64,000 nucleotides of DNA from Brachypodius melanocephalos (taxonomy: Eukaryota > Chordata > Aves > Passeriformes > Pycnonotidae): assembly GCA_013398615.1 (NCBI GenBank), contig VZSR01000245.1, positions 515,434-579,433 of the forward strand. The letters are read 5' to 3'. Made by a program: the position numbers and the translations under genes. Of this stretch, positions 12,168-26,330 are shown piece by piece. Numbering within the stretch: position 1 is the first letter of the stretch; each line of letters begins with the position of its first letter. A model generated the notes under the pieces. It saw only the letters and a list, made by a program, of their open reading frames with translations, searched no databases and was not told the DNA's origin.

Positions 12168-13442
12168 AGAATACTTTGTGCTAATCCTATACTACAATCC
12201 AGGACAGTAGCCTAAATACAAAGATTGCCACTGATGTGTTTTCTGCCCTGTCTCTAATCCATGCACAATTACCAAAACACTAGAAACATACATGTTAACA
12301 ATCTCCCATGAGAATCAGCTTTAGCCACAAGCAAAGAGGATGGATTCCTGCATCTCTGACTTTTTAAAGCCTCAAGTACACTTCTGACTCTTTCACCTAG
12401 AGGCTAATCCTAATGCCACCTCTGCCTGCCACATAACAGGCAGGAATTTACTAACTTCTAGATACCTCTTCAGTCTCTCAGCAAAAATTTTGCAAATGCT
12501 CTTGTTTTTATTTGTGATTAATATGTTTCTATTAAAATAATACAGACTTTACTATTCAACAAGCTCAACTGAATGTACATACTGTAATGTACAATTAAAA
12601 ATATGCAAAAATGTAGCTGGAAGGGCAAATGAGTAAACTGGAAGCACTATTCTGTACTATGACACACAAAACCTAGAGTTTTCAGTCTTACAGAAGTCTC
12701 CTGGCCCTGAAAAATACACTGAAAACAGTATATGCAAAGAATAAAACAAGTTCCTCTAAGGTAGGAGGGCATGTAAATAGCAGGAGTGACTCTGTCTTTA
12801 CCCTTCTACTCAGTTGTCATTTAAAACCCCTGAAGTTATATGTGCACCACATAATTCTACGTTCTTTGATATAAGAGGTTCACTTATAACATCAAAAAAC
12901 CCCTGTCAGCTGTGGCTCATACAAGGTTAAATAGCTGATTTGCATTCTGATCCTTTTCAAGAGAAAGTTTTTAAAAATAATTTTTAATGACCTTCTGCTA
13001 TACTAGTTCTGCAGACACTGCTAAAATAAATACTCCCATATTAGCAGATGATACAAATATATATTTCTACCTTGTTTCCTTTCCATACATCTTGCTGTGA
13101 TCAGCACTCTGTCCAGCACAATTCAAGAAGCTCACATTTCTGTGCTGTAGTTGATTTTTGCTGATGTTTACCCTCTGGACTTGCTTTCTCGTAAAGCCAC
13201 ATAGGTCTGCTGCTCAAGTTCAAGTCAGTGAATGTGAATGTCTTCACTGTGGTGATAGAGCAAAATAAGTGTATCCAAAGTTCTGCGTACTGGCCTTGCA
13301 TTTACGTATGGTACCCTGCTTTAAATGGTTGCTGTTATCCTTAACTGGAGTGGATGTTGCTGGTACCATTCTGTGAGATCTCACACCACCAGCAATGTTC
13401 TGTCCTTTCTTTAAAACAGCAAAATACAACTCTAGCCTACAG

Positions 13443-13477
13443 ACACACACACACACACACACACATACATATGTATA
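13443..13477. repeat. CA dinucleotide microsatellite with imperfect TA/CA end
   Basis: About 11 consecutive AC units are followed by an alternating purine-pyrimidine tail (ACATACATATGTATA). Such tracts are commonly length-polymorphic. It is intronic, and no gene feature depends on it. Confidence 0.9.
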
Positions 13478-14171
13478 GTTCCCCTCTTATTTGTCAGTGA
13501 AAAGGAGCATGCATCTGAAGAAAATTTTGAATGGAAGTATTTACTGAATCAGTGTTCTCGGAATGCCCCATTTATTTATACCATGGTGTTTATCTTTTTT
13601 AGAGATAAAGTTCTCCCTCTCTAGGGTGGTCTTCCTCATCTCAAGCACTCAGAAAAAAAACTGACTAAAACAGTCACCATTAAAAGTATTTCATGAAGCA
13701 GTAACTTGATTTTGTGAGCACCACCAGGGACGAGATTGTGGAATTTTAATGCAGGCAGAGAAATAGTTTCTTGTCCCCAAAACACCTTTATTTATACTTC
13801 AGTCAGTGCTAGCTTTCCCACTCTTCCTCCTCCCACTCTGAGCTTCAGAGAGCAGCACATGAGGGTGACCACAAATGCCACTCATCTGTTCTTTCAACTC
13901 CTTCAGCATCATCTGTGTGTGGAGGGAGGTACAGGCACATCTGTTCCTCTACCTGTCAGACTAGGCAGTGAAATTATCCTGCTGGATATGATGCACAAGG
14001 TGAAGAACTGTGTTGGCTCAGTTTAAGTTTCTTCCAGCCTGAATGAGAAGTGAAGAAACATTCTTCCTTTGGAGATTTCAAAACCAAAAGAAGACAGAAT
14101 GACATCAGGTTTCTCTGATGTCTCTGATAAGGCCACTGTACAAGAAGCCACCAGGCAATACGAAGAGCCTC

Positions 14172-14810
14172 TGTCCTGGTTTAGGGCAGATTTGGGAGGA
14201 AACTTCCAAAGGGGTCCCTCTAGAAAGCAGATTCAAGCGACCCCTCCCCAACTGGTTCAGGAAAAGATTTCCTTGGAGAAAAGTGGAAAAAAACTGTTTA
14301 TTTAACAAGGAAAGTGTTCACAAGCATTAAAAATTAATCATATTAGACAATATAACCTCTCACTGTAATGAAGAGATGGCAAATTCAGACAGTCCTTGTC
14401 GTGGGGTGTATCTCAGCTCGTTCAGTCTCTCATCAGTCCCTCCTGCTCTGGAAAATGCCACATCCCAGCCCTCGAGGGCCACAGGTGTGAGCTCCTGGTG
14501 TTTGTCTGGGTTTTCAGTTCAGAGCAGGGCCCATCAGTTCCAAGAAAAAGAAAAGCCACTGTCCAGGGAACTTCTCTGCTTCAGCTAGCTAAAAACTACC
14601 TAAAAGCAAAGGAGAGCTCTCCTGCTGTCCGTGCTGCAGCAGCACAGTCCAGGAGCAGGAATGGGGGGAGCAAGAGCGGTGTCTGCAAACAAACCATGCA
14701 CTTCTCCCCCCTTTGCTCTCAGAACCAGTCTGAGAGGTGAAGAACTTATTATCCAGCATGAACAGAACAGACAACTGGGGATACAAGCATCATAAAGTTA
14801 CCCTAGGACA
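14172..14810 (-). mobile_element. Solo LTR of an endogenous retrovirus (probable ERVL-like, passerine type)
   Basis: The segment starts TGTCCTGG and ends CTAGGACA, so TG...CA termini with a 6-base inverted match TGTCCT/AGGACA bound 639 bases. The flanks GCCTC (14167-14171) and GCTTC (14811-14815) are a 5-base target duplication with one mismatch. Read on the minus strand, an AATAAA occurs within GTTAAATAAACAG about 130 bases before the end, in the place expected for an LTR poly-A signal, so the LTR probably points opposite to OLFM3. I recognise the style of this LTR from songbird genomes but cannot name the family securely. No gag, pol or env remnant adjoins it, so it is a solo LTR left by recombination. 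The 5-base duplication suggests a class III (ERVL-like) element. Confidence 0.75.
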
Positions 14811-17800
14811 GCTTCAAATTTTAATTTTTTCAGAAAATGAAGGAAAAGGGGTTTTCGCAGATACTGCAATATTGGCAGTAGTTGAAGTATTCAAATTTGC
14901 CCAGTTCTAGATTTGTCAAGTGTGCAAGCTACACTAATGGTTAAGGTTACCACTGTTGTTTATACAGAAGAAAAATTTACCCAGATGCTATTGGCATTCA
15001 TACTACATTCACCAGTGTTTTCAGGAATAAAATTAATTGCTGTTGCTAATAGTTCTCTCCCACTTAGAAACAGTACAGAAATGAAATAAGGTTAAGACTG
15101 ATTAGGCCAGTGGGCCCATGTCTTTACAAGGGACATGACCCTTGTTCAGACCTTGAAAACAGTTCAGGTTTTCTCATGTGGTTTCCCCAAATCACTTTCT
15201 AAATGGATGGTAAGAATGATGCTGATTACTGAAACATATCCCTGATAAGCCCTAACTGCCCAGTTCTTCTGTTAAATAGAACAAGTTTGCATCTTTTCTC
15301 TTTCATAATTTTCCCAAACCACATACAATTAGATATCATCTAACAGTCACATTCCTGTTCTCACCAGCATTTTTGGATATATGCTATTTGTATTTTGTGA
15401 TTTTCTGGTTTTAGTAGCCTTTAACACTTAAAAATTACCAATGTTACCTTTTCACCTTCTAGTCCCTCTGGGCCTCTACCTTCAGAAATACTCTTTCAGG
15501 CAAATATTTTTGTGTTGAATTATCACTCTTTCTTTATCCATTGTCATAAATTTCTTACATTTCTAGTTACTTACTGTATCGTATCATCATTAGTTCCCCA
15601 AACTGAGGCATATTTTATGCAACTAATAAATGGGATATTTTTCTTTTCTAGTGTTTCTGCTTCCTCTGCAAAAAATCTGCTATCATTAGCTAATTTAATA
15701 CCAAGGTCCGTAGGCATCTCCTTTCTTCTCTCTCCAAAATGCTAATTGTTATTCTGTACCCACACACTTCTTGTTTCCAATCTTGGAAAGCTTTCTGACC
15801 AGACACGTCCTTTAGAGATCCCCCTAACAGCTAAGGATTTGTGTTTGCCATTCAGTTTTCTTTAGAGGATGGCTTCTTTTTCCAGGAATCTTTTTGATAC
15901 TTTTTGGCTTTGAGAGATTAAGAGTTTTGCTAAGTTTTGACAGATTCCTTCTGTATTATTTCATATGTTGGACTTTGTTATTTCTATTTTCTTTAATAAT
16001 AATTTAAATTAATTCCTCTGAGCTACAAATAAGAGCATGTCAAGCCAAATGCACTGTTTACCTAGGAAAAAATATCCCAGACTTCCAACAATTCACAAGA
16101 TTGTGGCTCATGCCTCATATATGTTTGATTTTACTTAAAAGTACATAATAGACAGAACTAGTAAGTGGTTTATTGGACTGGATGACTTTCAGCTATCCTT
16201 CCAAGGGCATATATCCAAATTCTGGATCAGTTACTTCGATTAGTATCAGCTTAATTACAATGCTTCATGTCAGGCATTGGGCAGGGCAGGAAGTGGAGGC
16301 AGGGTGAGTAAAGAACCTACCACAGCCTAAAGGAGCCATTTTTTAATATATTTATTGTTTTGGAAAGGCTTGTTACAACACAAGTCTGTTTGAACAAAGT
16401 ATTGACTGTAACATGAGGAACTAATGATCAGCTCACCTGCCACCATCAACTTAAATATTAGGTAAAGAAATCTTTTTAATAATCTACTTGGTTATTTTAA
16501 TTTTTTAAAAAAATAATATCCAGTCAGGCAAGTTATATTTGGAGATCAGTCATATTACTTTAGAGTCTCTGCATTTTTCGCTGAACACTTTGAATCCAGA
16601 ACATTTTAAAATTGGCAACATCCTGTTGGAGACCTCTTCACACCAAACACAGCATGTCCTCCTCGTTTCCAGTCAGTAGGGCTTTGCACTTCTGTTTCCA
16701 TTAGGACCAGTGTGCTCAGACCCACAGACACTGATGGAATTCTTGCCTGACAAAGTGACAAGGCTGATTGCATTGCATGAGTGGGTGCCATGGTATCTGT
16801 TCATTACAAGACTCTGCTTGGAGATCAACTTCCTTGAAGAAGGAAAGACCAAAGATAACACTGGAGGTGATGGGGAATTCAGAACAAACCCTTAAATGCC
16901 TGACTGTGGATGCAGGCTATGCCACTGCTGACTCTGCAAAGTGAGCTCTAAATCCAACTCAAAGCTATATGCAAGACCACCTGCACCGTGTCCCTTGAGA
17001 CAACAACTGTTGTCACATGGCACCAAAATTGTTCTGGTTTGAATTGTGTCATTTGGAACAATACATACATTATAAAAATGCACGAGCTATGAGCCTTACA
17101 GGGTAAAATGTAAAATCTATCTCAAACGAACAGGCTGTGAAACTGGGAGTTTGTGATGAAAAGAAGGATGAAAGTAATAAGCTAAATGATGGACACATTG
17201 TGATAAATGTACTAGGTGCTCTGAAAAATTGAAAAATAGGCTTAGAAAGGGAAGATAACAAGCAATCCAAATGATACAATGTGAGGTTAAAATAAATAAT
17301 CCTACTGGGAACAGCCTGGAAGCACTGAAAATGGAAACATCTGAAAAAAACCTTGTTAATACCTGAAGACTATTTTGTCTTTCATAAAGGCACTGATCTA
17401 TTAATAAAAATAAGCCTAGCAGTACCCAAGTAGATTGGCACTGGGATATATTTCATTAAAAAATGCACTGCTGAGTGCCTGAAGAAAGCCCTGTGGCTAT
17501 ACTCCCTCTGCCCATCCATCAGTTGTGAGTTAGAATGTTCCCATACCTTTGGCTGGGTCAGCAGGCCTATGCCCATCAAAGACTGGACAGAAGATTATTG
17601 TGGACAAGCACATCAGTGCAAGATGCCTATGAAGAAAATGAGGATGAAAAAGCAAATTATTCAATATTTATATTTCCTAACACACTGCCCTCAGTTGATA
17701 GGAAAGAAAACAGAAGTAAAATCTTCCACAAATAGTTATTCTAATTTTTAAACAAATGTAGGTTAAAAATTGTTTGTACTACTTTCCTATCAAGCAAAAT

Positions 17801-20800
17801 CAATGACAAAGCAGAATGTTAGGTGAATACTGTGAATTTGAATGCACATTTATAATTCGTACTTGCATTTGTGTAAGATAACAAACTTTGTGTACTCACT
17901 TAAATACCAATACATTTATGGCTTATCAATCCAAAGTTGCTCAAATTTTAGCATTCACATTTGTGAATTATTCATAAAATAGCTGTGCACTAGAAATTAT
18001 TTATAGAAATATTGCTGAAAATAGCACTCTTTGTAGACTGATTCTAGTAAAAGAGAAATCTAATTTTGTTAAATTGTTTAGATCGAAAATTCTGCTTAGC
18101 CTTATTATTGAGAATACAGTCCAGTCTATTTTTAACTAGGCAGTGGAGCTCTCAGCACTTCTGAGAAGAGTGAGATAGAGCCTAACACATACCACTGCTG
18201 CTGTTATGGAGGCCGGCTGTGAATATGCAATTATGAATGGATTCAGTGTGTGAATTTGCTTTGAACTGTACTACCTTTTATTGTGTTTCTGGGAACTGCT
18301 AAGCCGTCCTGTTCTGTTTCTGTCCAGAGTTTTGTCTTTTGAGGATATCATACATTACTGCAGAAGAAATAAAAGAAATCTTCCATATGAGAAAGAGTAA
18401 GCAGAGCAAACAACATGACTCTTTTTATGGGATTCACAAGGGATTTGTATAGTACAATCTCAAGACAATAGATTTCCTTACTCTCTAGCTAGAAAGAGTG
18501 TGTTGGAGTCTGAGATACAATTAAAATGTGTTAGGACACCTAGGCCAGTGTTTCTGCACAAGGACTGCTGTAGTTGCAAACACTATCTGCACTGCAGCAG
18601 GGAAACGAGGGCTGAGGATTGATTTATGGCCTTATCTCTGGTCTCTGTTTATAACTGAGAGATGCTGCAGCCCCTGAGCACTGTCAGAAGTCAAACAAGT
18701 TATACCAGTTGAAGATCTGACCCTAACTAAATTCCCAGTTGTAGTTTTGTGGTGTTACTCAGTCTAGAGTGATCCTGCCATCCTCAAACCAGTAGTTACT
18801 GGCTGTGCCTGACATCAGCACACCACTAGATAGTGAGATCTGGGCACCAGTATTTAATATCCTTGTCCCCATTTCCTTCCTTCACTCCTCCTCACTAAAC
18901 GAATCCTAAGCTGAAATAACAAGACATTTCTTGCATCATTTCTGTCACCAGAGGTTCTCAGAGAAGTCCAGCTGAGTGAGGACCCATTCTAGTGCTGAAA
19001 AGAAGTCTGTTTTCTGCAAAGTGGAATTCTTAATTGTCTTGTCTCCACTCCTTGAAACCTTTTTAATAAAGAAAGTCATGCTGCTATTTACTCCCTGTTC
19101 ATCCTTAGCTAAATAAAACTCCATAAATATTTCATTCTGGTAAAACCTTAATATTCAACATACTCCAGCAAACACATCCATTATTACAGATTACTCTGAG
19201 TTGATCAGGCACATAGAAAGACTTTTTTCGCCCTAAAAAATAGTTGGTTTTTATGTTTGGAAAGAGAAGAAAATAATCCTGAGTGTCTTCATTCCATTTG
19301 TCTGGTGAACCGATGAGCAAAAACAATTTCGAGAGAACAAAACTGGGACATCCTTAGTGGTGTAAACTAGGTACCAAACTGAAGGCAGTCACTTCAGGGT
19401 TAGTCCTAGATATCTGAAGACACAATGCACCTCTATAATTTTTGAGAAGACAGATACAGGTGCCTAATACAGTGACATTTAATGCTTAGAGTCATCACTA
19501 GCAACCGCCCTAAAATACACTCTGAGTTGCATTTCATACACAGAAATATTTATGGAATTAAACTTCGTTTATATTCAGCAAGGATTTTGCTCATCATTTT
19601 TCTATTAGTTATCATGCAGACACTGTTTCATTTTTTGCTAACACCAGGGCTGGATATCTACAAAACACAGATATGGTAGTTTGAATTCACACTTCTGGGG
19701 GGTTTTATTCAGCCCAATTTTCAGGGACTAAGTTGAGGACAGCGCAATAGCAGAGTGTGAAAAAGAGAATGGTTCCATTCTTTCTGGGCACAATGACAGG
19801 CAATTTCTTTTACCATGTACACTTGTAACCAAGTAATTAGTTTAGTAAAGAGGCAATATGGAACAAAATTCTTAATCCTTATCCTGTCTAACTGAGTAAG
19901 AATTTAGGGATTTACCTCTGCATAAGAGTTACTTCACATTATTAATATATGATGACTTTTACCCTGTGTAATGGTGAGAGAATATGTTGCTACCCAGTGT
20001 TTACTATTTATTGTACTCAATCTAGAAACAAAGTGCATTTATGTGATGTTGTCTCACATGCATTTATATTCTCCATACGTTGTGAAATAGCATATAAATG
20101 TACTACTTCCTGTACACAAGTTACATTTTAATTATACCAAATCTGCACCTCACAGGCTAGATTTCACCACCAGTGTATTAAATTACAATCAATAGAGGTC
20201 ATTTCCAGTTCTCCCTCCCTTGCTGTCACTCCAGGGTTTTAGCCATTTAACTGTAAGTTCATATCTATGACAAGAACACACATTCTTCCTATCACATGGA
20301 AAGTAACAGGAATTTAGAATTCCTCTTTGTTGCTAGGCTGGACTGAAGACATTAAAATATTATGAAATCCTTAGGTTAAATTCTCTGTCTAAATTAAAAT
20401 CAGTATTATTATTATTATCAAAGAGAAATTAAGGAGAAATTTGAAACACAATGAAATAAAAATAATTCAGTCAGACTTATTCTGGACTTAAATACTTTCC
20501 TGTGAATTCAAATTTGGTTGACCAAAGAACCCAAGCTTGGATAACCTCAGATTAACCCTTATGAAGCAGTTTTGTGGAGTCCCTCTGGGAAGCTCCCATG
20601 GCACTTAGGAGCTGGCTGATTAACTGCACTGCTGGGGCAGCTTCCCCCTCCATGGAGTTTCCACAGGGTGCCTATCAGGAAACCCTCACTGTGCTGTTAG
20701 TCTGCTCTTTACTGACTGAACCTGAAAAGATGAAAGTGCAGTAGAAATATTTGCCAAGTGACACAAGTTGTCCTTAATGAAAATTGTTCTAAAACCTTCA

Positions 20801-20863
20801 AACTTTTCTAGCATGTAGAGTACAACTCATTTCCAGATGAAATTAGACATTCTTTCTCTCCTT

Positions 20864-20936
20864 ATAGAATTGTAAAGAAAGCCTTTGGAAACTGTATAGG
20901 TCATCTACTTCCAAATTATGCCCTGGGGGATACAAT
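20864..20936 (-). mobile_element. Old CR1 LINE 3'-end scrap
   Basis: The segment runs ATAGAATTGTAAAG, then TTTGGAAAC, then TAGGTCATCTACTTCCAA and GCCCTGGGGGATACA. It follows the order of the reverse-complemented avian CR1 3' end (ATAGAATCATAGAAT, TTGGAAGGGAC, GGTCATCTAGTTCCAAC, TGCCATGGGCAGGGACAC) with many substitutions. It is therefore an old insertion read from the minus strand. I judged this by eye. A repeat-library alignment would settle it. Confidence 0.5.
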
Positions 20937-23900
20937 TGTCCATGATCATTAGATTGGTTTACTATTATATGAACAGCACAAAGAAAGAATTGTTTCCTCC
21001 TTTAATCCCAAAGATGTTAATTATTGCTATTAATAAAAGAAAGTATTTACTATTCTTGTCACACTGCCTCATTTGCAATGGCATATTATCTTGGGAAGAG
21101 AATTGGTTTTGTATTCCTCCCTATTCTGAAATTCTCTATAGCTCCCTGTGGGAAGAACAAAAGAACTCATTCTTCCTCAGCAGTCACACAGCTGATCTCA
21201 CAATATGATGCTGAGTTTGTAATGCTTCCAAGTGTTTACCAAAATAAGAGAGAGAATGATGTTTGTTGTGTTTGACTTCAGATTATGAGATTTCAGGAGT
21301 ATATACTCCTGTAGCAACGAGAGAAGGGAAAGGCTGGTCTAGAGCTCATTTTGGTTTTTAACATTTCTTGTTCTTTCCATTCTTACTCATTCCCCATTTA
21401 CAAAAGGAATAATGTGAAAGAAAAAGTATTTGTAAAGGGACACAGGAGGGACCCTTCCTTTGTTCACTCTGACACTTACTTGGCATTTATTTTATCTCAT
21501 TTTGGCAAAATTACATTGCAGCTGTCTGGAAGTGATATTTAGTCTGTTATGAACTCTGCATGAAGTATTTTTAGATTTGATTTTGGTGAGCCTCCTCTTA
21601 GTAAATTATTTCTAATTCATGTGAGTTGCATGAACCCAGAGAGCTCCATTAACCTTCATTATGGCTTCTCCTCACTTCATAGTCTGAGCTCACATATGAA
21701 CACAAAGAAAAGATTTAAATGAAACAGCATCTTTAAAAACATTCCAAACTTAAACTACTGATTTAAGGAGGCACAGGTAGGAGGCACAGCTACCTTATCT
21801 ATGCTAAGATCCCACTGTTCTGTTTGACTGCTTTTTGTGGACCAGAGCCTAATCAATATTTTCTGACGTTAGCCTCGGTTTCTTGTCAGCTCAGAAGAAC
21901 TAATTTTCTGTCACTCTGCTGCCCTCTAAAAACATTGTTCATTTTAATGGTATTTTGGGGGATCCTATCCCCCCACTTTAATCTCAAATGAAAAGCGAAG
22001 AAGTCTCTTAGGTACTTCAGAAATTTTCCCCTTCCCAGTTCACTCCCTCCACCCAGAAACATATCTTGTGCTCCCTACCTTCATCAGAACACTCACAGAA
22101 TCTTAGAAGATAAGCTAGAAACAGAAGCTTCAAAATGCCTTTAATCCATTCCTCCAAAACAGAACAATTTAACATACTTGCATTATAAACTTTTAGGCCT
22201 GTATCATCCTCGAAATACAGCCAAATTATGAGTGCTTTATGCTGACAGATGATGTTATAGGAGCATTTTCTCAAAAGTGAAATGAACACATTTGTCTCAA
22301 ACTAAGACTTTGGGCCATACAGCTCTTCTCTTTTGCTCTAAAGTCTTCAAAATCAGTGAATTAATCATCTCAGCATTACAATTTTCACTCCTAACTTTTA
22401 AATATGTATGGAGCAGGCTGATGGAGTATGCAGGTATGATTGAGCAGATCTAAATACTGTGCTATGGAAAAGAAAGGAAAACTGTTGATCAAATTAGTGC
22501 TTGATCAAGTGTCACTATGCAGCCTGTAGTTCAAGAATGTAATTCCAAAGATATCTGGCATTCCTTATGTTCCCCTTTAGGCTTTCATTAACTCCTTTGT
22601 TAGTGTGGTCTCAGTCACAAAAGATGATAACTGAGATTGTGACTTTTAAAAACGTGGTCCAAAGAAGGGATTTCACCCTGGTTTCCTAGGAAAGTTTCTT
22701 GGAGCCCTTCTATTTCAACCAGCAGGATGCTGCCTGTGTTTAAACAACCTGAGCCCCCCTCCTTCAGCACTCTGCAAGGTCTGGCTTCAAGGATTGGGGG
22801 TGTTGCTGTCCTCTGGAAGTGCTCTGCTCTTTAGTACAGCTCAGGAGGGACTTGGAAAGGTTTACCTGAGTCTCCTGTTTCAGAAAGCCACTGAAACCCA
22901 GATATCTGTGAAGTCAATCATACTTGATCATGTAACATTGCAAGTAGCAATGTGCTAATTGATGGAAAGTATGACACAGTTTTATAAATTCATATTATAT
23001 TTTATAAAACTATTTTAAAAGCTGCAGTACAGATTCCTCAAATCTAAGTGTTCTTTTCAAAGAGTAATTTGCATATTACTTGAAGAGCAGAGGCAGAACC
23101 CATGTTCAGAGTCTTACACATATTTCTTTAGTTATAGGATATCCACGAATCTGTGTTATAAGTAGGCAAAAATAAGTGCTGAAATAACAATCAGTGAGGT
23201 TCCATAAGGTGATATGTGAGGTTTTCTCTTCTAATTTCAATGATTAAATAATCAATTCATACAGAAAATTCTCTCCAGTTGTTGATTAGAACAACAGATG
23301 TTTCACTGAGCCATAAAAATTTTAATTTATAATTACACTCCTTTGTGCTTCAGTAAAACTAAATCAGTCCAGAGTAGGCTGATTCTTCCATGCATGGAAT
23401 AAAAACCATCAAAAAGCACCACTGTGCACAAGATTTTTAGTGATAGCACACTCCTTTACTATTGATAAGGAGCTCAGGAGAGACGATAACACGCCAGTCT
23501 TTTTCCCATAAATTTGTATCTCAGTACTAGAGCCTGGCATTTCTGCTGCATTTTCCTAGATTACAGGTTTGCCTTTTAGGACCCTCTGACATGTATCCAG
23601 TAAAAACACCAGAGAAGGACTGACGTGGCCATAAATCACTGCTGTGCAGCCTTGGCGTTGCCAGGGGTCCCTGGTTACTGCAGCACAGCCCAGAGCTGAG
23701 TGCAGCCTGGGATGGCAGCAGATGCCTCAGGAGTCCAGGAAGACAGTGAGCAAGAGACTCACATAATGCAGAGAGCTCTGCATGCTCAGACATCCCTTCT
23801 CAGCCACTGCAGAACAGCCAGAGAGTCCCAGAGCATCCCAACACAAATCAGAAAATTCCTGTTTTCTTGGTTTTTGTCAGCCTTCACTCTTACACTGCCA

Positions 23901-26292
23901 TCCTGCTCTCTCTGTGACAGAGCTCACTTTTCAGCTGCAGTAGTTTTCTTTGACAGGCTGTAAGTGTATTGCCCAGCAGGAGCACCATGCTAGACTGAGG
24001 AAGTCTTAAGAAAGGGTCACATAAAATAAGGAATAGAGAATATTATCTTGTTCAGTTTAATCTGTTATTTTTATTTGTATTCTTCTTCCCTGCTTTCTTC
24101 TTTAATCTTAAATTAGCACATGAAGTATTTTTTTTTCTTTTTTCCTCTCTTACAATAGATTGCAGACAACTGTTTGCCAACCCAGAAGGCTGAAATTACA
24201 GTATGAATACAGACTGTGAATTGCCTTAGATTCTTCATAATTACTGAAGACTGACTTTGTGCAGACACGTAACTGTCTGTACAGAATGCTGAAAGGCTTT
24301 TATCCTGATGAATGCATAAAACAGTGTACTGTGTTACAGCTACGTTGCAGTTCTTATGCCTTTGGCATAAGTAGCAGTGTTAAGTCATTTGGAAATAAAA
24401 TCAGTCCTTCAACATCTGATAAAGCATGTTCTTTTTTAGGGATGCTTTTTTTTTCCAAGATACTGATATTCCCAACTATTAGCCCTTTCAGTTTGTTTTT
24501 TATTTTTAAAAAATCTATATTGTCATATCAGCCACTCTATTTTCCTCAGATTGTCTTAGAGATAAATAATATTTATTATCATCTCTAGAGGCATCTAATA
24601 TTTAAAATTTGAAAATTTTCACATGCAGACTGTAGGGCCAGTTTTCTCTGTTTTGTTATTTGTAAAGTTCCTTGAGAATTCTTTTATCTAATGGAGCAGA
24701 ACTTGCACTTTGTGCTCTGAAACAATGTTGTTTCCAATTCATTACATAAGGAGAAATGAGGCATCCTGTGAAGTGTTAGAATATGAAGTTAGAAAGTCTG
24801 CACTGCTAAGCCAGATTGGTCTTTGGGGAAATTGGATATGTCCACTCCACTAAAAAGCTATTATAATAACCTTCTTTTGACTGCCAAGCAAGCTGCACTA
24901 GAGACTTTATTTGCTCCCTGCTTAATGTATCTGACTTCGGATACCTCACTTTTGAGTCAAAGCAAGAGATTTTACCTTTTTTTCTGTGAATCTCTTGCAC
25001 CTACTGATTCCCAACTTTCATTCCTGTACTGGTTTAATTAGATTCTAGTATCCTTGCCAAGTCCAGGACAACATAAACTTGCAGGAATGCAGGAACAATA
25101 TCTTCCAAATAAACACTAATTCCTCCAAGACTCCAAGTGCAAAGAGAAGGAGTAAAAACAATAAATGACATTTGTATCTAGACAGCATTTGCATTATACA
25201 TTCAACCTTGGCTTTCCAGCTTTATCTCTAGAGCACAGTGCTACTGAGGTAAATGCTGAAGTCTCATCTGCCTTGTAAACCAGGGGTTTTATCTCCTCCA
25301 TTCTGCTTTCTTGCTCTGGTGTGTGACCTGATCTTGTTACATTTTGAAAGAAATATTTCCAAATCCAATATATTCTGTCTCTGAGACTGCTGATCAGCTC
25401 AAGGGATTTATAGCTGTGACATTTCGTATACATCTAGGAATTCACAGCAGAAATTAAAATCTTCAAGGAACACTGATTGAGATAATAATTTGTGTTTTCC
25501 TATCTGATCTACACATAGTACACAGTCCAAAATTTATTTCCAGGTAATTCATTATACCCTCAAGGAGCAAGGAGGAAAGTCAAAACTAGGAAGGGTTATC
25601 ATACTAGTAGGATTTAGTGAAGTTAAATCTACAGTCTGATACCTCAGTTACTCAATACAGGTACCCTCAAGCTCCAGTTCCTAGGAGAGTCTTTGACCCT
25701 GCAAGGGAGGATGGAAAATCTGGAGCCAGATCCATATCTGTGAATCTCATCTGAACTCAATTGTTCTAATCCCAGAAAGCAAACTGTAGCACAGAAAACT
25801 AATACACATCAAGGGAGTGTTCTAGGTTCATGTATGCATATGAGTCAGGTAAAATCTTTAGGAAGTTCTATCATTTCCTGAACCAACAGGCAGAGAAAAT
25901 GGTTTGCTGTGGGAAAAAAATCAGCAATTTATATGACTTAAGAAGCCATAACCAGGAGTTCTGAAGAATCAAAAACACGAAAGAGCTGCAAACAGCTTCT
26001 GTTTGTAGCAGCAACAAACTAATGTTTGGTTTCTTGGGGTTTATTTCTACTGAAAAAGCCAGTGTCTTTTAAACTGGCTGTTACTGCCCGTTCATTAGGC
26101 AAGTTTTCCTGTTATTCCTGATGGTCCCCTGCCAGAATCCTGCATTAATGTGCCTGCCTGCCTTCCCCGTTGACCACAAGAGAGCTCAGAGAATGTAGGA
26201 ACACAGACAGGAGGTGTTTCCCTGCCACAGCCATGTTTTCATACTAGAGAATGTATTTTCACCTTCTTTTTTCTTCATTATATGCTGCATTT

Positions 26293-26330
26293 AAAAAAAA
26301 AAAAAAACCCAAAACAAAACAAAAAAAAAA
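26293..26330. repeat. A-rich tract with AAAAC units
   Basis: An adenine run of 15 is followed by CCC and AAAAC units and a second adenine run. Like the tract at 1656 it may be the tail of a lost retroposon, but no element body is recognisable on either side. Confidence 0.85.

Noticed and set aside
14589..14786. Minus-strand 65-codon frame
   Set aside because: It lies wholly inside the solo LTR and is not a retroviral gene. LTRs do not normally encode protein.
22090..22170. Possible CR1 scrap (ACAGAATCTTAGAAGATAAG followed by CCTTTAATCCATTCCTCC)
   Set aside because: Only a loose resemblance over short pieces in an order that does not clearly follow the consensus; too weak to list.
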